Shown here: piece after piece, positions 18,891 through 28,219 of the stretch
Numbering within the stretch: the first letter of the stretch is position 1
Layout of the letters: every line of letters begins with the position of its first letter
Origin: Actinomycetota bacterium
GTDB lineage: Bacteria > Actinomycetota > Acidimicrobiia > Acidimicrobiales > Ilumatobacteraceae
Reading direction: 5' to 3'
Length of the DNA: 40,557 nucleotides
Assembly (NCBI GenBank): GCA_009703055.1
Contig: WLGW01000009.1
Span: 1-40,557 of the forward strand
Notes under the pieces: model-generated
The model's database searches: none
Told to the model about the DNA's origin: nothing
Seen by the model: only the letters and a program-made list of their open reading frames with translations
Made by a program: the position numbers and the translations under genes

Positions 18891-20240
18891 TTATAGAGAG
18901 AACGGCGTGTATCCCGGCGCAGTGAGAGACCACGGCTGAATTTTTTCAAGGTGAGCAGCGAGTCCGAGAGCCAGACCATCTTGAAAACGCGGAGCAACTA
19001 CTTGCATTCCGCAAGGTACGCCATGGTCGTCAAGACCCATCGGAACAGAGACAGCAGGGTGCCCTGTGTAGTTATTGTCGGGGGTATTGAGAGTGATCAT
19101 TGGATCATCGGTTGTGCCCGCGCGTGTTGGTAGTGGGCCTTCAGCAGGCCATGAGCGAGCATTTGCTGTTGGTGTCACGATGACGGTTCCCGCAGTGAGG
19201 AGGTCATCAAAGCGTGCAGAAACGTCATGTCGCTTGCGTTGCGCCGCAATGTACTGGTCAACAGTGACAGTAGAGCCGAACTTCAGTTGTGCCTGCACAT
19301 AATCAGTGAGTTGATCCCAGCGATGCTCTTCGTGACGAAGACTTTGAGTGAGTTCTGCAGTGGAGATCACAAACCAATTCCATATCGTCTCGTTGTTGCT
19401 CGGTGAATCAATGCGCTCAACCTGGACACCACTGCGCTCAAGTGTCATCAGGGTGTTCTCAAAGTTCTCTTCAATCTCAGGATCAACATCTGATCGAAAG
19501 GTGCGACATGCCAACACTCGCGTCGGCATGACAGGAGCAAAGTGCACTCCGTCGCGAGGGACTGCAAGAAAATCACCACGGGCTTCACCGATTGTGACTG
19601 ACGCTTCTGTGAGGACATCAGCAACAGTTGCCCCTGTGGTTCCTTGCGTTGAGAATTCAATCCAGCGCGGCAAAATGTTACGACCAATCGCGCCCATCGT
19701 TGGTTTGTATCCAACAAGACCTACTGCAGCAGCCGGACCACGAACGCTTCCTCCACCATCTGATGTTGTGGCAAGAGGTGTCAGCCCAGCTGCAAGGGCA
19801 GCGGCAGAACCACCGCTCGAGCCACCAGGAGACTGCGCAGTGTTCCACGGATTTCGTGTGGCGCCATAGATGGCGTTCGACGTGTAAGCCGTGGCACCAA
19901 ACTCGGGGCTGTTTGTGCGGCCGATGACAATGGCACCAGCGGCACGAAGTCGTTGCACCACCGTGTCGTCAGTTTCGTCGGGGGCTGCATCAACGTATAG
20001 ACGAGATCCTGAGGTCGTGACGTGTCCCTTCACCCGAGCCATGTCTTTCACCAGAAGTGGTAGTCCTGCGAGTGCACCTTCTCGAGAATGATTTCGTGCA
20101 GTCTCTAGTGCCTCTTCGGCGTAGAGAGCCACGACGGCATTTAATTCTTTTGCGGACTCGATTCGACGAAGACTCTCGTTGACAAGATCAACAGGGTCGA
20201 TGGCGCCAGAGCGGACACGTGCGGCAAGTTCAGCGAGCAT
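18891..20240 (-). CDS. Amidase signature family enzyme
   Basis: LAGLPLLVKDMARVKG, GRTNSPEFGATAYTSNAIYGATRNPWNTAQSPGGSSGGSAAALAAGLTPLATTSDGGGSVRGPAAAVG. Confidence 0.95.
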   Translation of the reverse strand: MLAELAARVRSGAIDPVDLVNESLRRIESAKELNAVVALYAEEALETARNHSREGALAGLPLLVKDMARVKGHVTTSGSRLYVDAAPDETDDTVVQRLRAAGAIVIGRTNSPEFGATAYTSNAIYGATRNPWNTAQSPGGSSGGSAAALAAGLTPLATTSDGGGSVRGPAAAVGLVGYKPTMGAIGRNILPRWIEFSTQGTTGATVADVLTEASVTIGEARGDFLAVPRDGVHFAPVMPTRVLACRTFRSDVDPEIEENFENTLMTLERSGVQVERIDSPSNNETIWNWFVISTAELTQSLRHEEHRWDQLTDYVQAQLKFGSTVTVDQYIAAQRKRHDVSARFDDLLTAGTVIVTPTANARSWPAEGPLPTRAGTTDDPMITLNTPDNNYTGHPAVSVPMGLDDHGVPCGMQVVAPRFQDGLALGLAAHLEKIQPWSLTAPGYTPFSL

Positions 20241-20273
20241 GTAGTGACACTAGTGATGTCACATCGTTGTTCA

Positions 20274-21467
20274 TTAACGGACGGGAACCCAGCGCCAATC
20301 AAGGGAAGTAATTGTTGGATCAACGATTTCAAAGATGGACAATCCGATGACAGTCGCACGCGAGGACATTCCTGTGTCGGGGCGGATGTCGGCGTGAGCA
20401 GGGGCATTTTCTGCTGCTTGAAGAATTGTGCGGCGCGCAATAGCTGCGTATCCGGCAATCTGCTCGGACACTGCATCTGAGTGTCGTGCTGCAATGAATG
20501 CTTCGAGCCGGAATCGACGCCACTGCACATACGACGGTGACATGTAGTTAGTCAATATCTGGGTGACCATTGCACGCTGGTCTGGGGCGGTGAAGACGCC
20601 TGCCCATGAACGGGCATCGTGTGCCGTTTGTGGGGGGAAAAGCACCTCGAGACAATCCGAAACCAAAGAGTCTTTGTTTTCATACAGACCATAAATGGCA
20701 CCAACACTCACACCTGCGCGGCGCGCGATACGAGAGACAGTGGCGCGATGGACACCGGAACGCGCAATGACATATTCACTGGCTGAAATGAGCGCATCAC
20801 GAACATCGTCGTACGTTGTGGGGAACGCATACGGCGCAACTTCCCGAACTGGACCCGCGGGTTTCGATGGCTTCGTTCCTCTTTGTAATGCGACCATAAA
20901 AGATTCCAGAAAAGGAAATGGATCAATGTCTTGAATTGACTCGTTGCTGTATGAAGAGTTCAGGAGAGCTGCGCCAAACACTGTGCAGATGGCTCCGACA
21001 ACAGCTTGTCGATCTGCTCCATCTGTAGAGGGACCCACGCCGTGGTCTTCCATCAGCCCGTTGATGTCACGTTGAACAACTTCGGCGATGACCTCATCGC
21101 GACGAGAGGCCACAATAACTTCCATCGCACTTCCCAGATCGGGAATTGCATCCTCACCACTTGCACGCTCGAACAATTCTCTGATCTGTTCTGAATTCAC
21201 GGTGGATCGTGAGAGAACAGATTCGATAAGAAGCGACAAGATCTCTGACAACATTGGCCAAAAACTTTTCTCCCACGCAAGGACAACAAGTTCAGACCGA
21301 TCATCGCATCGCGCGTAGATGGCACCACTGGAGAATCCGGCATCGGCAGCAACACGCGTGAGTGCCATCTGGTCAACTCCAACAGTCCGCACTGCTTTAG
21401 CTGCACTCTGTGCAACCTTGAGATCTGTCTGTCGAGACTTCTCCGATTGCCGACTAGCGATTGCCAT
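20274..21467 (-). CDS. Tandem-domain TetR/AcrR-family transcriptional regulator
   Basis: Two HTH regions in one ORF: VDQMALTRVAADAGFSSGAIYARCDDRSELV and VHRATVSRIARRAGVSVGAIYGLYENKDSLV; start trimmed to ATG 21467. Confidence 0.85.
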   Translation of the reverse strand: MAIASRQSEKSRQTDLKVAQSAAKAVRTVGVDQMALTRVAADAGFSSGAIYARCDDRSELVVLAWEKSFWPMLSEILSLLIESVLSRSTVNSEQIRELFERASGEDAIPDLGSAMEVIVASRRDEVIAEVVQRDINGLMEDHGVGPSTDGADRQAVVGAICTVFGAALLNSSYSNESIQDIDPFPFLESFMVALQRGTKPSKPAGPVREVAPYAFPTTYDDVRDALISASEYVIARSGVHRATVSRIARRAGVSVGAIYGLYENKDSLVSDCLEVLFPPQTAHDARSWAGVFTAPDQRAMVTQILTNYMSPSYVQWRRFRLEAFIAARHSDAVSEQIAGYAAIARRTILQAAENAPAHADIRPDTGMSSRATVIGLSIFEIVDPTITSLDWRWVPVR

Positions 21468-21543
21468 GGGTTGATTGTCCCACAGCAACCCATGAATTTG
21501 TTAGGCAGTGAAAGTGTGCTCTATTCAGATGCGAAGAGATTGT

Positions 21544-22206
21544 TCACGAGGGGATTGCCCAATCAATGGGGCGGTGGCCTACTTGTTCTAATGCAGTGTT
21601 GACCCGTGAAAACGGCTTGCTCCCAAAGAATCCTCGATAGGCAGACAAGGGGGAGGGATGGACCCCTTCAATCACCACGTGATGGGGCTGGGTGATGAGG
21701 GTTTTCTTCTTTCGCGCATGTGCGCCCCAGAGGAGAAAGACAACAGAATCAGGCTTTTCGTTGATTTTTCTAATGATGACATCAGTCAAAGTCTCCCACC
21801 CGCGTCCGTAATGAGATCCGGCTTCTCCTCCCCTCACAGTGAGAGTTGTGTTGAGCAAGAGCACTCCTTGTTGTGCCCAAGAGATGAGGTTGCCATGAGA
21901 AGGAATTGCAGCACCAGTGTCATCGTGCAGTTCTTTCAGAATGTTTCGCAGTGATGGTGGTATCGGTGTTCCTTTTGAAACTGAGAAGGCGAGTCCATCA
22001 GCTTGTCCGTCACCGTGATACGGGTCTTGTCCAAGAATGACGACTTTGGTGTCACTCAAAGATGTCGCGTCGAGCGAGGCAAAGACTTTTTCTTGCGGTG
22101 GAAATACGTGATGTGCAGAGCGCTCATCATGAAGAAACTGAGTCATTGATAAAAAATAGGGACTAATGAATTCATGCTGAAGAATGTCGTCCCATGAAGA
22201 TTTCAC
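21544..22206 (-). CDS. ung: Uracil-DNA glycosylase (family 1)
   Basis: VVILGQDPYHGDGQADGLAFSV and GVHPSPLSAYRGFFG; start is uncertain. GTG at 22206 (VKSSWDDILQHEF...) matches the usual UNG N-terminus; the ORF-track start overlaps the divergent ROK gene. Confidence 0.92.
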   Translation of the reverse strand: MKSSWDDILQHEFISPYFLSMTQFLHDERSAHHVFPPQEKVFASLDATSLSDTKVVILGQDPYHGDGQADGLAFSVSKGTPIPPSLRNILKELHDDTGAAIPSHGNLISWAQQGVLLLNTTLTVRGGEAGSHYGRGWETLTDVIIRKINEKPDSVVFLLWGAHARKKKTLITQPHHVVIEGVHPSPLSAYRGFFGSKPFSRVNTALEQVGHRPIDWAIPS

Positions 22207-22306
22207 GCTGTAATCGTAGAAAACAATCGAAGACTTAGGTACTTCGTAGAAAAGTTTGTCGTATTTTCGTTTGGAAATTAATTGTTTTTGCGAGAATAGA
22301 CGCCTT

Positions 22307-23200
22307 ATGGATTTGGCACTCGCAATCGACATCGGAGCAACGAAGTTCTCCGTCGGTTTGGTGACTCGTGCCGGAGAACTTGTCGACCGTCTCAATGTTC
22401 CTGTCGATCACACCGCAACCGCAGAAGAACTTTTTGATGATCTCGACAAAGCTGTTCATTCACAACTCGTGAGAGCTCGCGACCATCACGGCGCAACTCC
22501 ATCTGTTGTTGGGGTGGGTTCTGCCGGTCCGATTACTCGCAATGTTGAAACAGTGTCTCCACTCAACATTCCGCAGTGGAAGAATTTTCCTCTTCGTGAT
22601 CAGCTTGCATTCAGCACCGGTCTTCCTGTTTTTGGCGATGGTGATGCCAAGGCCCTGGCTCTGGCCGAAGGCTGGCTAGGGGCCGCCAAGGGCGTCGACA
22701 ACTTCATGGCCATGGTCGTTTCCACGGGTGTGGGCGGCGGAATCGTGCTCAATGGGCAGCTTTTGGACGGCGAAAGCGGCAATGCGGGCCATGTGGGGCA
22801 TGTGATTGTGGAGCCCAATGGGCGTCGGTGCACCTGTGGGGGCCGTGGCTGCCTGGAAGCAGAGGCCTCTGGTCCCGCCATCGAGGCAATAACTGGTCGA
22901 ACCCCATCGCAGCCCACCTACGAGACAATGGTCCGTACGGGCCGTATGGTCGGACGCGGTGTCGCTTCTGTCTGCAACCTTCTTGATCTCAAACTTGTCT
23001 GTGTCGGCGGAAGTGTCGCACTCGGTTTTGGTGCAACGTTTTTTAACTCTGCTCAGAAAACGCTTGATGAGTTGTGCGGACTTGAGTTCTCTAAGAATGC
23101 TCGCATTGTTCCAGCGCGTCTTGCGGATGAAGGACCACTTGTTGGTGCATCTGCTGTCGGCTGGCGCGGTTTAAATCGCGCCGTGTCTTCTCAGGTTTAG
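22307..23200 (+). CDS. ROK family sugar kinase/transcriptional regulator-like protein (kinase-like)
   Basis: LALAIDIGATKFSVGLV, VSTGVGGGIVLNGQLLDGESGNAGHVGHVIVEPNGRRCTCGGRGCLEAEASG (zinc-binding ROK signature). Confidence 0.93.
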   Translation: MDLALAIDIGATKFSVGLVTRAGELVDRLNVPVDHTATAEELFDDLDKAVHSQLVRARDHHGATPSVVGVGSAGPITRNVETVSPLNIPQWKNFPLRDQLAFSTGLPVFGDGDAKALALAEGWLGAAKGVDNFMAMVVSTGVGGGIVLNGQLLDGESGNAGHVGHVIVEPNGRRCTCGGRGCLEAEASGPAIEAITGRTPSQPTYETMVRTGRMVGRGVASVCNLLDLKLVCVGGSVALGFGATFFNSAQKTLDELCGLEFSKNARIVPARLADEGPLVGASAVGWRGLNRAVSSQV

Positions 23201-23206
23201 AAGTAG

Positions 23207-24163
23207 TTACTTAATCCACTGCAGGAGATCAACTTGCACGCGTGTCATCGGCTGCTGAACATCGATCCATTCACCAATGCTGGGAATAGGACGTCCTCTA
23301 GAAACAATCAACATTGATGTGTGCATGTGTGGTGGTTCCAACACATTGAGACGCTGGCGTTGATAGTGGAACGGACTGCGACCATCTGGGAGAAGCGTGA
23401 CACCATGCGCTGTTCCGCATCCGACGAGAACGATTTCTCCTGGTCCGTCAACCTTGACTTGGCGATAACCAGCGCGCATGCCAGCTTCAATCGGATGATG
23501 ATCAACAATGTCCGCAGAGAGCTGCATCATTGACTTATCGCCATGCCACAGGGGAGTTCCGAGGCGAATGCGAAAGTCTCGATCGGGGTGAGTGGTCCGC
23601 AACTTTTCGTATGAAGCACTATCAAGATGGCTGACGTATATCGGGAGTCGAGCATCAAGAACATCGAGCCATGTCGTGACATCCTTGAGATGCAATGCAG
23701 CGTCGCCGTCTAGTGGTGGATGAACTGCAAAACCACGAACCGTGAGTCGTGCATTCTCGATGTCGGATAACAACGATTGCAGCATGGACTTCTCGACGCC
23801 GTAACGCATCGCTGAAGACTGAAGCTTCACAATGACCTCACCGGTCCATCCAGCAGAGTTCAGCGCAATCACATGATGAGGCGAACTAATCGTCATCACC
23901 GTATTCAAAGGTAAGTTTTTTGGTGGGGCAGTAAGTGTCGGCGTGAGAACGATCGGGGTCACGTTGCTCGGAATGTCTCGTGCTTCGAACACAGTTCCGA
24001 CGGCAACTTCGTTACTGAGTTGGCCTGCGAGCGGCATGAGATTCCAGCGACGAAACCCGTATCCGTTGCCCTTGACGACAGGAACGAGGCCAGGCATTGC
24101 CTTGGCAACACTTTGAACATGTGCGAGCCAACGGGGCTCATTCACTGCAAGTCGAATCGTCAC
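23207..24163 (-). CDS. Alanine racemase-like (PLP, N-terminal barrel) family protein in the mycofactocin operon
   Basis: VPVVKGNGYGFRRW resembles the PLP-lysine motif of alanine racemase; barrel-like continuation (SSAMRYGVEK, RIRLGTPLWHGD); GTGA overlap with mftF stop. Confidence 0.72.
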   Translation of the reverse strand: MTIRLAVNEPRWLAHVQSVAKAMPGLVPVVKGNGYGFRRWNLMPLAGQLSNEVAVGTVFEARDIPSNVTPIVLTPTLTAPPKNLPLNTVMTISSPHHVIALNSAGWTGEVIVKLQSSAMRYGVEKSMLQSLLSDIENARLTVRGFAVHPPLDGDAALHLKDVTTWLDVLDARLPIYVSHLDSASYEKLRTTHPDRDFRIRLGTPLWHGDKSMMQLSADIVDHHPIEAGMRAGYRQVKVDGPGEIVLVGCGTAHGVTLLPDGRSPFHYQRQRLNVLEPPHMHTSMLIVSRGRPIPSIGEWIDVQQPMTRVQVDLLQWIK

Positions 24164-25539
24164 ACCTTTGACCGTAGTCGGATTGAACTACGAGTGACTA
24201 CCGGCAATAAACATCTGAGGTTGCGGTCTCGAAAAACGCCAGTCCACACGCCGACGCCATATGCCATGGGGTCAAGAATACGAAGAGCGATATACCCGAC
24301 GGTATGTCGCGGTTTATTGCGCATGAGTCCGTACATCGCAGGCACGAAAGCACTGAAGACAAAGACTGCTCCGACTCGCAGTGAGAATTGGCCTACGAGA
24401 AGTACGGGTGGCCACCAGACTCGCACGACTGCAGAAGTCAGGAGTCGAACCGTGGAGAACCATCCTGTCATCGCGAGTTTTGCTCTCGTTGTGAGTGGAA
24501 TTTTGGTCTGACGCAATGTGATCGAGAACCACACAAGCATGAGAGGCACGAGAGCGGCTGCGACAAAGACATATCCACTAAGAAGTGCAATGGCTGGAAT
24601 CAGCATCACGATGTTGGCACGCAGTGGCGCTGCAGTGAACGGATGTTTTCTATCGAGTGATGCTGCGCTGCGTCCGTAGCCGAATCGTTGTTTCAGTAAC
24701 GCACGTATTGTCATGCGAGGTGCGTGATGACAGACCACTGTTGGGTCGTATCGGACAGTTTTTTCTGCTTCCACCATTCGCCAGATGAGGTCAACGTCTT
24801 CACCGAGTCGCATCGATGTATCAAATGCATGCATCTCTTTCACGACACGTGTGCGAGCGACAAGGACAGCAGCAGGAACATAAGAGACGCGCGAGAGCGG
24901 ACGAACAACAGAAGGAAGAAGTCCGAGATCTAAGGGGGAGTGAAAAGTCTCGTACTCGGCAACAAGTGATTCTCCAGCTGCACTTGCAACTCGCGGTGCG
25001 ACAACATCGACACTCATGTCGGTGAAGTGAGAAGTCAGAGCGAGAAGTTGGTGAGTAGTCACTGTTGTGTCATCGTCCACAAAGGCGACAAACGTAGTTG
25101 CGACTGTGTTGAGCCCTGCATTGCGCGCTTCGCTTGGGCCCTTGTTGGCAGCTAATCGGATGACCTCGGCGCCACTGACAACAATCTCTATTGGTGAACA
25201 GTCATCAACGACAATGAGGTGCAGTCCGGCGAGCGAATCCACCAATGTTTGCAGGCGTTCTAGGTGGGTGGTCTCGGAAACATATGAGGGGATAACAACT
25301 GTGAGATCCGCAGCGTTCCCAGGTGTGTCATACGCCGGGTGAACTGCCCCTTTGGCGAGCAGACGTTGCGTCAGAGCTGCGTGATTAACGGGAAGAGGTT
25401 TGTTGTTTTCGATTGCATCAAGAATCTTTTGACCAGCATCAGTGACTGAGAAATAAGTCAGCGGTGATCCCGCAAGGAGTCCTGATCCATTCTCGGACCG
25501 AAACCATTGATCATCAGTTGTGAGACCTGATGTGTTCAT
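24160..25539 (-). CDS. mftF: Mycofactocin biosynthesis glycosyltransferase (GT2 family)
   Basis: LLAGSPLTYFSVTDAGQKILDAI N-terminal region plus GT2 domain (LTVVIPSYVSETTHLERLQTLVDSL, LIVVDDCSP, KGPSEARNAGL, FVDDDT); ATGA overlap with mftE. A GTG start at 25554 is also possible. Confidence 0.88.
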   Translation of the reverse strand: MNTSGLTTDDQWFRSENGSGLLAGSPLTYFSVTDAGQKILDAIENNKPLPVNHAALTQRLLAKGAVHPAYDTPGNAADLTVVIPSYVSETTHLERLQTLVDSLAGLHLIVVDDCSPIEIVVSGAEVIRLAANKGPSEARNAGLNTVATTFVAFVDDDTTVTTHQLLALTSHFTDMSVDVVAPRVASAAGESLVAEYETFHSPLDLGLLPSVVRPLSRVSYVPAAVLVARTRVVKEMHAFDTSMRLGEDVDLIWRMVEAEKTVRYDPTVVCHHAPRMTIRALLKQRFGYGRSAASLDRKHPFTAAPLRANIVMLIPAIALLSGYVFVAAALVPLMLVWFSITLRQTKIPLTTRAKLAMTGWFSTVRLLTSAVVRVWWPPVLLVGQFSLRVGAVFVFSAFVPAMYGLMRNKPRHTVGYIALRILDPMAYGVGVWTGVFRDRNLRCLLPVVTRSSIRLRSKV

Positions 25540-26228
25540 TTCTTTGTTGTCCACTCACGGTGGCAGTCAAGTACATGTGCACGAAGAGAGTTGGTGTACA
25601 AATCGAGGACTGCTTTCCCATGAGACGCAGTCGCAGTGCTTGCATCGCCAATGATTCCATTTTCAGAAACTGCTTGCACCCCACCTTGACGCATCGCGTC
25701 AACAAGTCCGGCTTCATGTGTCGCACCGCGTGCAATCACATTGCTGCGAACTTCATTGGGTGCGATATGCAATAAAAGAGACGTCTCGGTATGGCCAGCA
25801 TGCATGTCGCCACCGATGTATGACGGCAATGACCAGATGCTGTGTGTGATCTTTTCGTACGCAAGTGCGGATGTGATGGCTGCCAATGCATCTGCATTGC
25901 CTCCATGACCATTGACGATGCAGACTCCCCGTGCCCATGACGCAGATCGACAAATTGCGACAACTGAATCCTTCAATGCCTGTGTGCCTGTGCTGAGAGT
26001 GCCAGGGAAACCGTGATGTTCATCACTTGCAGTGATGGAAAGAGGAGGCGCTGACATCACATTGACAGTGCGGAGGTCTTCGTGACGCAGGACGTCAGAA
26101 ATCACACGAGTGATGATGATGGTGTCGGTATCAAGAGGCAGATGAGGTCCGTGTTGTTCCCATGCACCCAAAGGAAGAAGAAGTATTGGACGTGAGTCAG
26201 CGATTTCGGCAGATGTCGCAGAGCCCAT
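25536..26228 (-). CDS. mftE: Mycofactocin system creatininase-family peptidase
   Basis: LLPLGAWEQHGPHLPLDTDTII, SITASDEHHGFPGTLSTG, VNGHGGNADAL; operon context. ATG at 26228 preferred over TTG at 26237. Confidence 0.9.
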   Translation of the reverse strand: MGSATSAEIADSRPILLLPLGAWEQHGPHLPLDTDTIIITRVISDVLRHEDLRTVNVMSAPPLSITASDEHHGFPGTLSTGTQALKDSVVAICRSASWARGVCIVNGHGGNADALAAITSALAYEKITHSIWSLPSYIGGDMHAGHTETSLLLHIAPNEVRSNVIARGATHEAGLVDAMRQGGVQAVSENGIIGDASTATASHGKAVLDLYTNSLRAHVLDCHREWTTKK

Positions 26229-26240
26229 AGAGAACAATCT

Positions 26241-26828
26241 CTACTTCTTGACGTCGAGAGTGTTCTCGCTACCTGACAAAAGGCGCTTGATGTTCGAAAC
26301 ATGTCGAACTTCAATGAAAAGAGCTATCCCGACAAAAGCGAAGACTTCCCATGTCGGCTTCTTGGACAGAGCAATCATGATGATGGGCAAAGGCACAACA
26401 ACGATGGATGCGATGGAAGCCTTCTTTGTCAACTTCATCAGACTGATCCATGTGATGGCACAGATGATCATGAAGAGTGGATGCAATGGCAACAACAGGC
26501 CAGCGCCTGTGGCAACACCCTTGCCGCCCTTGAATTTACGAGTGATAGGGAAGAGGTGTCCGAGAATGGCAAAAGCTCCGCACACGTAGGCAATGGGGCG
26601 ATCACCTAAGAAGATGGCAGCAGGAATGGCTCCCTTTGCAGCATCAATTGCGAAAACAATGGAGCCGTATTTCCAGCCCAAAGCCCGTGCAACGTTGCTT
26701 GCACCAGGGTTACCCGAGCCGAAAGTTGTGATGTCAACGCCTTTGGCGCGAGCAACAACAATGGCACTGGGAATGGTGCCGATGAAGTACGACGCAATTG
26801 CTGCAAGAACAACAACGACTGGACTCAT
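26241..26828 (-). CDS. PlsY-like glycerol-3-phosphate acyltransferase
   Basis: SYFIGTIPSAIVVARAKGVDITTFGSGNPGASNVARALG...FKGGKGVATGAG; ATG at 26828 overlaps the mftC stop (ATGA), so the ORF-track start at 26999 is too long. Confidence 0.9.
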   Translation of the reverse strand: MSPVVVVLAAIASYFIGTIPSAIVVARAKGVDITTFGSGNPGASNVARALGWKYGSIVFAIDAAKGAIPAAIFLGDRPIAYVCGAFAILGHLFPITRKFKGGKGVATGAGLLLPLHPLFMIICAITWISLMKLTKKASIASIVVVPLPIIMIALSKKPTWEVFAFVGIALFIEVRHVSNIKRLLSGSENTLDVKK

Positions 26829-27940
26829 GAGTTGACCTTGATGCGGGCTGGCTTTGAATGGTCCATGGAAGGACGGGGAAGAAGAGCAACGGGAACTGCA
26901 CCCAACAACTTCTCGCCGTCGCCGCCGACACATTCTGGGTCGGGTCCATCGAGTGGAATGCCTGTGAAGAACTTGGCTGCCATGCAACCGCCTTGGCATG
27001 CGTCAAACGCACCGCACGATGCGCAAGCGCCGGCACTTTGTGGTTCGCGAAGTTCGAGGAACAAATCAGATCCGCGCCAGACCTTGGTAAAGCCGCCATC
27101 ATCCAAAACATTTCCTGCTTTGAAGTCTTCGTGAATCACGAACGGGCATGCATACACATCACCCAGTGGATCAATGAGACACACCACGCGACCTGCTCCA
27201 CACATGTTGAGGCCGGGGAGTGATTCACCGAATGCATTCAGGTGGAAGAAAGAGTCACCAGTGAGAACGTTTTCTCCATGAGCCAACAGCCAGTCATAAA
27301 TCTGCCGTTGTTGTGCGTTGGTGGGGTGCAACTCATTCCACGTGTCGGCGCCACGGCCGGCAGGACGAAGGCGGGTGATGCGCAACTGTGCACCAAACGA
27401 ATCTGCGAGTGCTTTGAACTCATCGAGTTGATCAACGTTGTGACGTGTCACAACAACAGAGATTTTGAATTGACCAAAGCCAGCATCACGAAGATTTTCC
27501 ATTGCAGTAATTGCTGTTGCGTACGATCCTTCGCCGCGCACTGCGTCGTTGACCTCTGCAGTGGTTCCATCAAGACTGATTTGAATGTCGAGATAATCCA
27601 TAGCGGCCAAACGCTCGGCGTTCTTCTTGTCGATAAAGGCACCGTTGGTCGAGAACTTGACGCCAATGCCGTTCGAGATTGAGTGCTCGAGAATCTCAAA
27701 GAAGTCACGACGCACCATAGGCTCGCCGCCACCGATATTGATGTAGAACACCTGCAAGTCACGCAGTTCATCAAGAACTGCTTTTGCCTGCTCTGTTGAC
27801 AATTCACGCTCGTCGCGCTGACCAGAACTGGAGAGGCAGTGGACACATGCAAGGTTGCAGGCGTAGGTGAGTTCCCATGTGAGACAAATTGGGGCATCAA
27901 GCCCTGACTTCATCTGGGTAACGAGGCTTTCAGCGGACAC
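26825..27940 (-). CDS. mftC: Mycofactocin radical SAM maturase
   Basis: Radical SAM CNLACVHC, INIGGGEPMVRRDF, SPASM-like C-terminal cysteines (CGAGRVVCLIDPLGDVYACPF, CASCGAFDACQGGC); adjacent to mftB and mftA. Confidence 0.95.
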   Translation of the reverse strand: MSAESLVTQMKSGLDAPICLTWELTYACNLACVHCLSSSGQRDERELSTEQAKAVLDELRDLQVFYINIGGGEPMVRRDFFEILEHSISNGIGVKFSTNGAFIDKKNAERLAAMDYLDIQISLDGTTAEVNDAVRGEGSYATAITAMENLRDAGFGQFKISVVVTRHNVDQLDEFKALADSFGAQLRITRLRPAGRGADTWNELHPTNAQQRQIYDWLLAHGENVLTGDSFFHLNAFGESLPGLNMCGAGRVVCLIDPLGDVYACPFVIHEDFKAGNVLDDGGFTKVWRGSDLFLELREPQSAGACASCGAFDACQGGCMAAKFFTGIPLDGPDPECVGGDGEKLLGAVPVALLPRPSMDHSKPARIKVNS

Positions 27941-28196
27941 GAATGATCTCCGATGTGGTGAGAGAGGAAAGTGCCTTCACGAAGGAAGGCCAGCGCTGCT
28001 CCTCGACTCCTTCACCTGCGAGTGCATCGCGAAGTGAGGGATACGTGGAGACATTGCGTACCACCCGAACAATGTCGGGATGGCGAAGAAAGACGAGGCG
28101 TCGGTTGCCATAGTGATAGGCGAGCGCCCCGAATGGCTCGGGTCGCAGGGCGACCTGCGGGTGCATCTCGCACGCCGACTCGAGCGTGAGGGTCAT
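27930..28196 (-). CDS. mftB: Mycofactocin peptide-binding chaperone (RRE-like)
   Basis: Small protein MTLTLESACEMHPQVALRPEPFGALAYHYGNRRLVFLRHPDIVRVVRNV between mftA and mftC; start trimmed to ATG 28196. Confidence 0.9.
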   Translation of the reverse strand: MTLTLESACEMHPQVALRPEPFGALAYHYGNRRLVFLRHPDIVRVVRNVSTYPSLRDALAGEGVEEQRWPSFVKALSSLTTSEIIRVR

Positions 28197-28201
28197 AACG
28201 G

Positions 28202-28219
28202 CTGAGCCTGAGGGCTCAG
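28202..28219 (-). promoter_or_regulatory. Hairpin over the mftA stop codon, between mftA and mftB
   Basis: Perfect 7-bp inverted repeat CTGAGCC-TGAG-GGCTCAG with 4-nt loop, no U-tract. Confidence 0.45.

Noticed and set aside
20274-21467. Double TetR as the mycofactocin regulator MftR
   Set aside because: It is about 3-7 kb from the mft genes, separated by ung and ROK on mixed strands; nothing in the sequence links it to mft.
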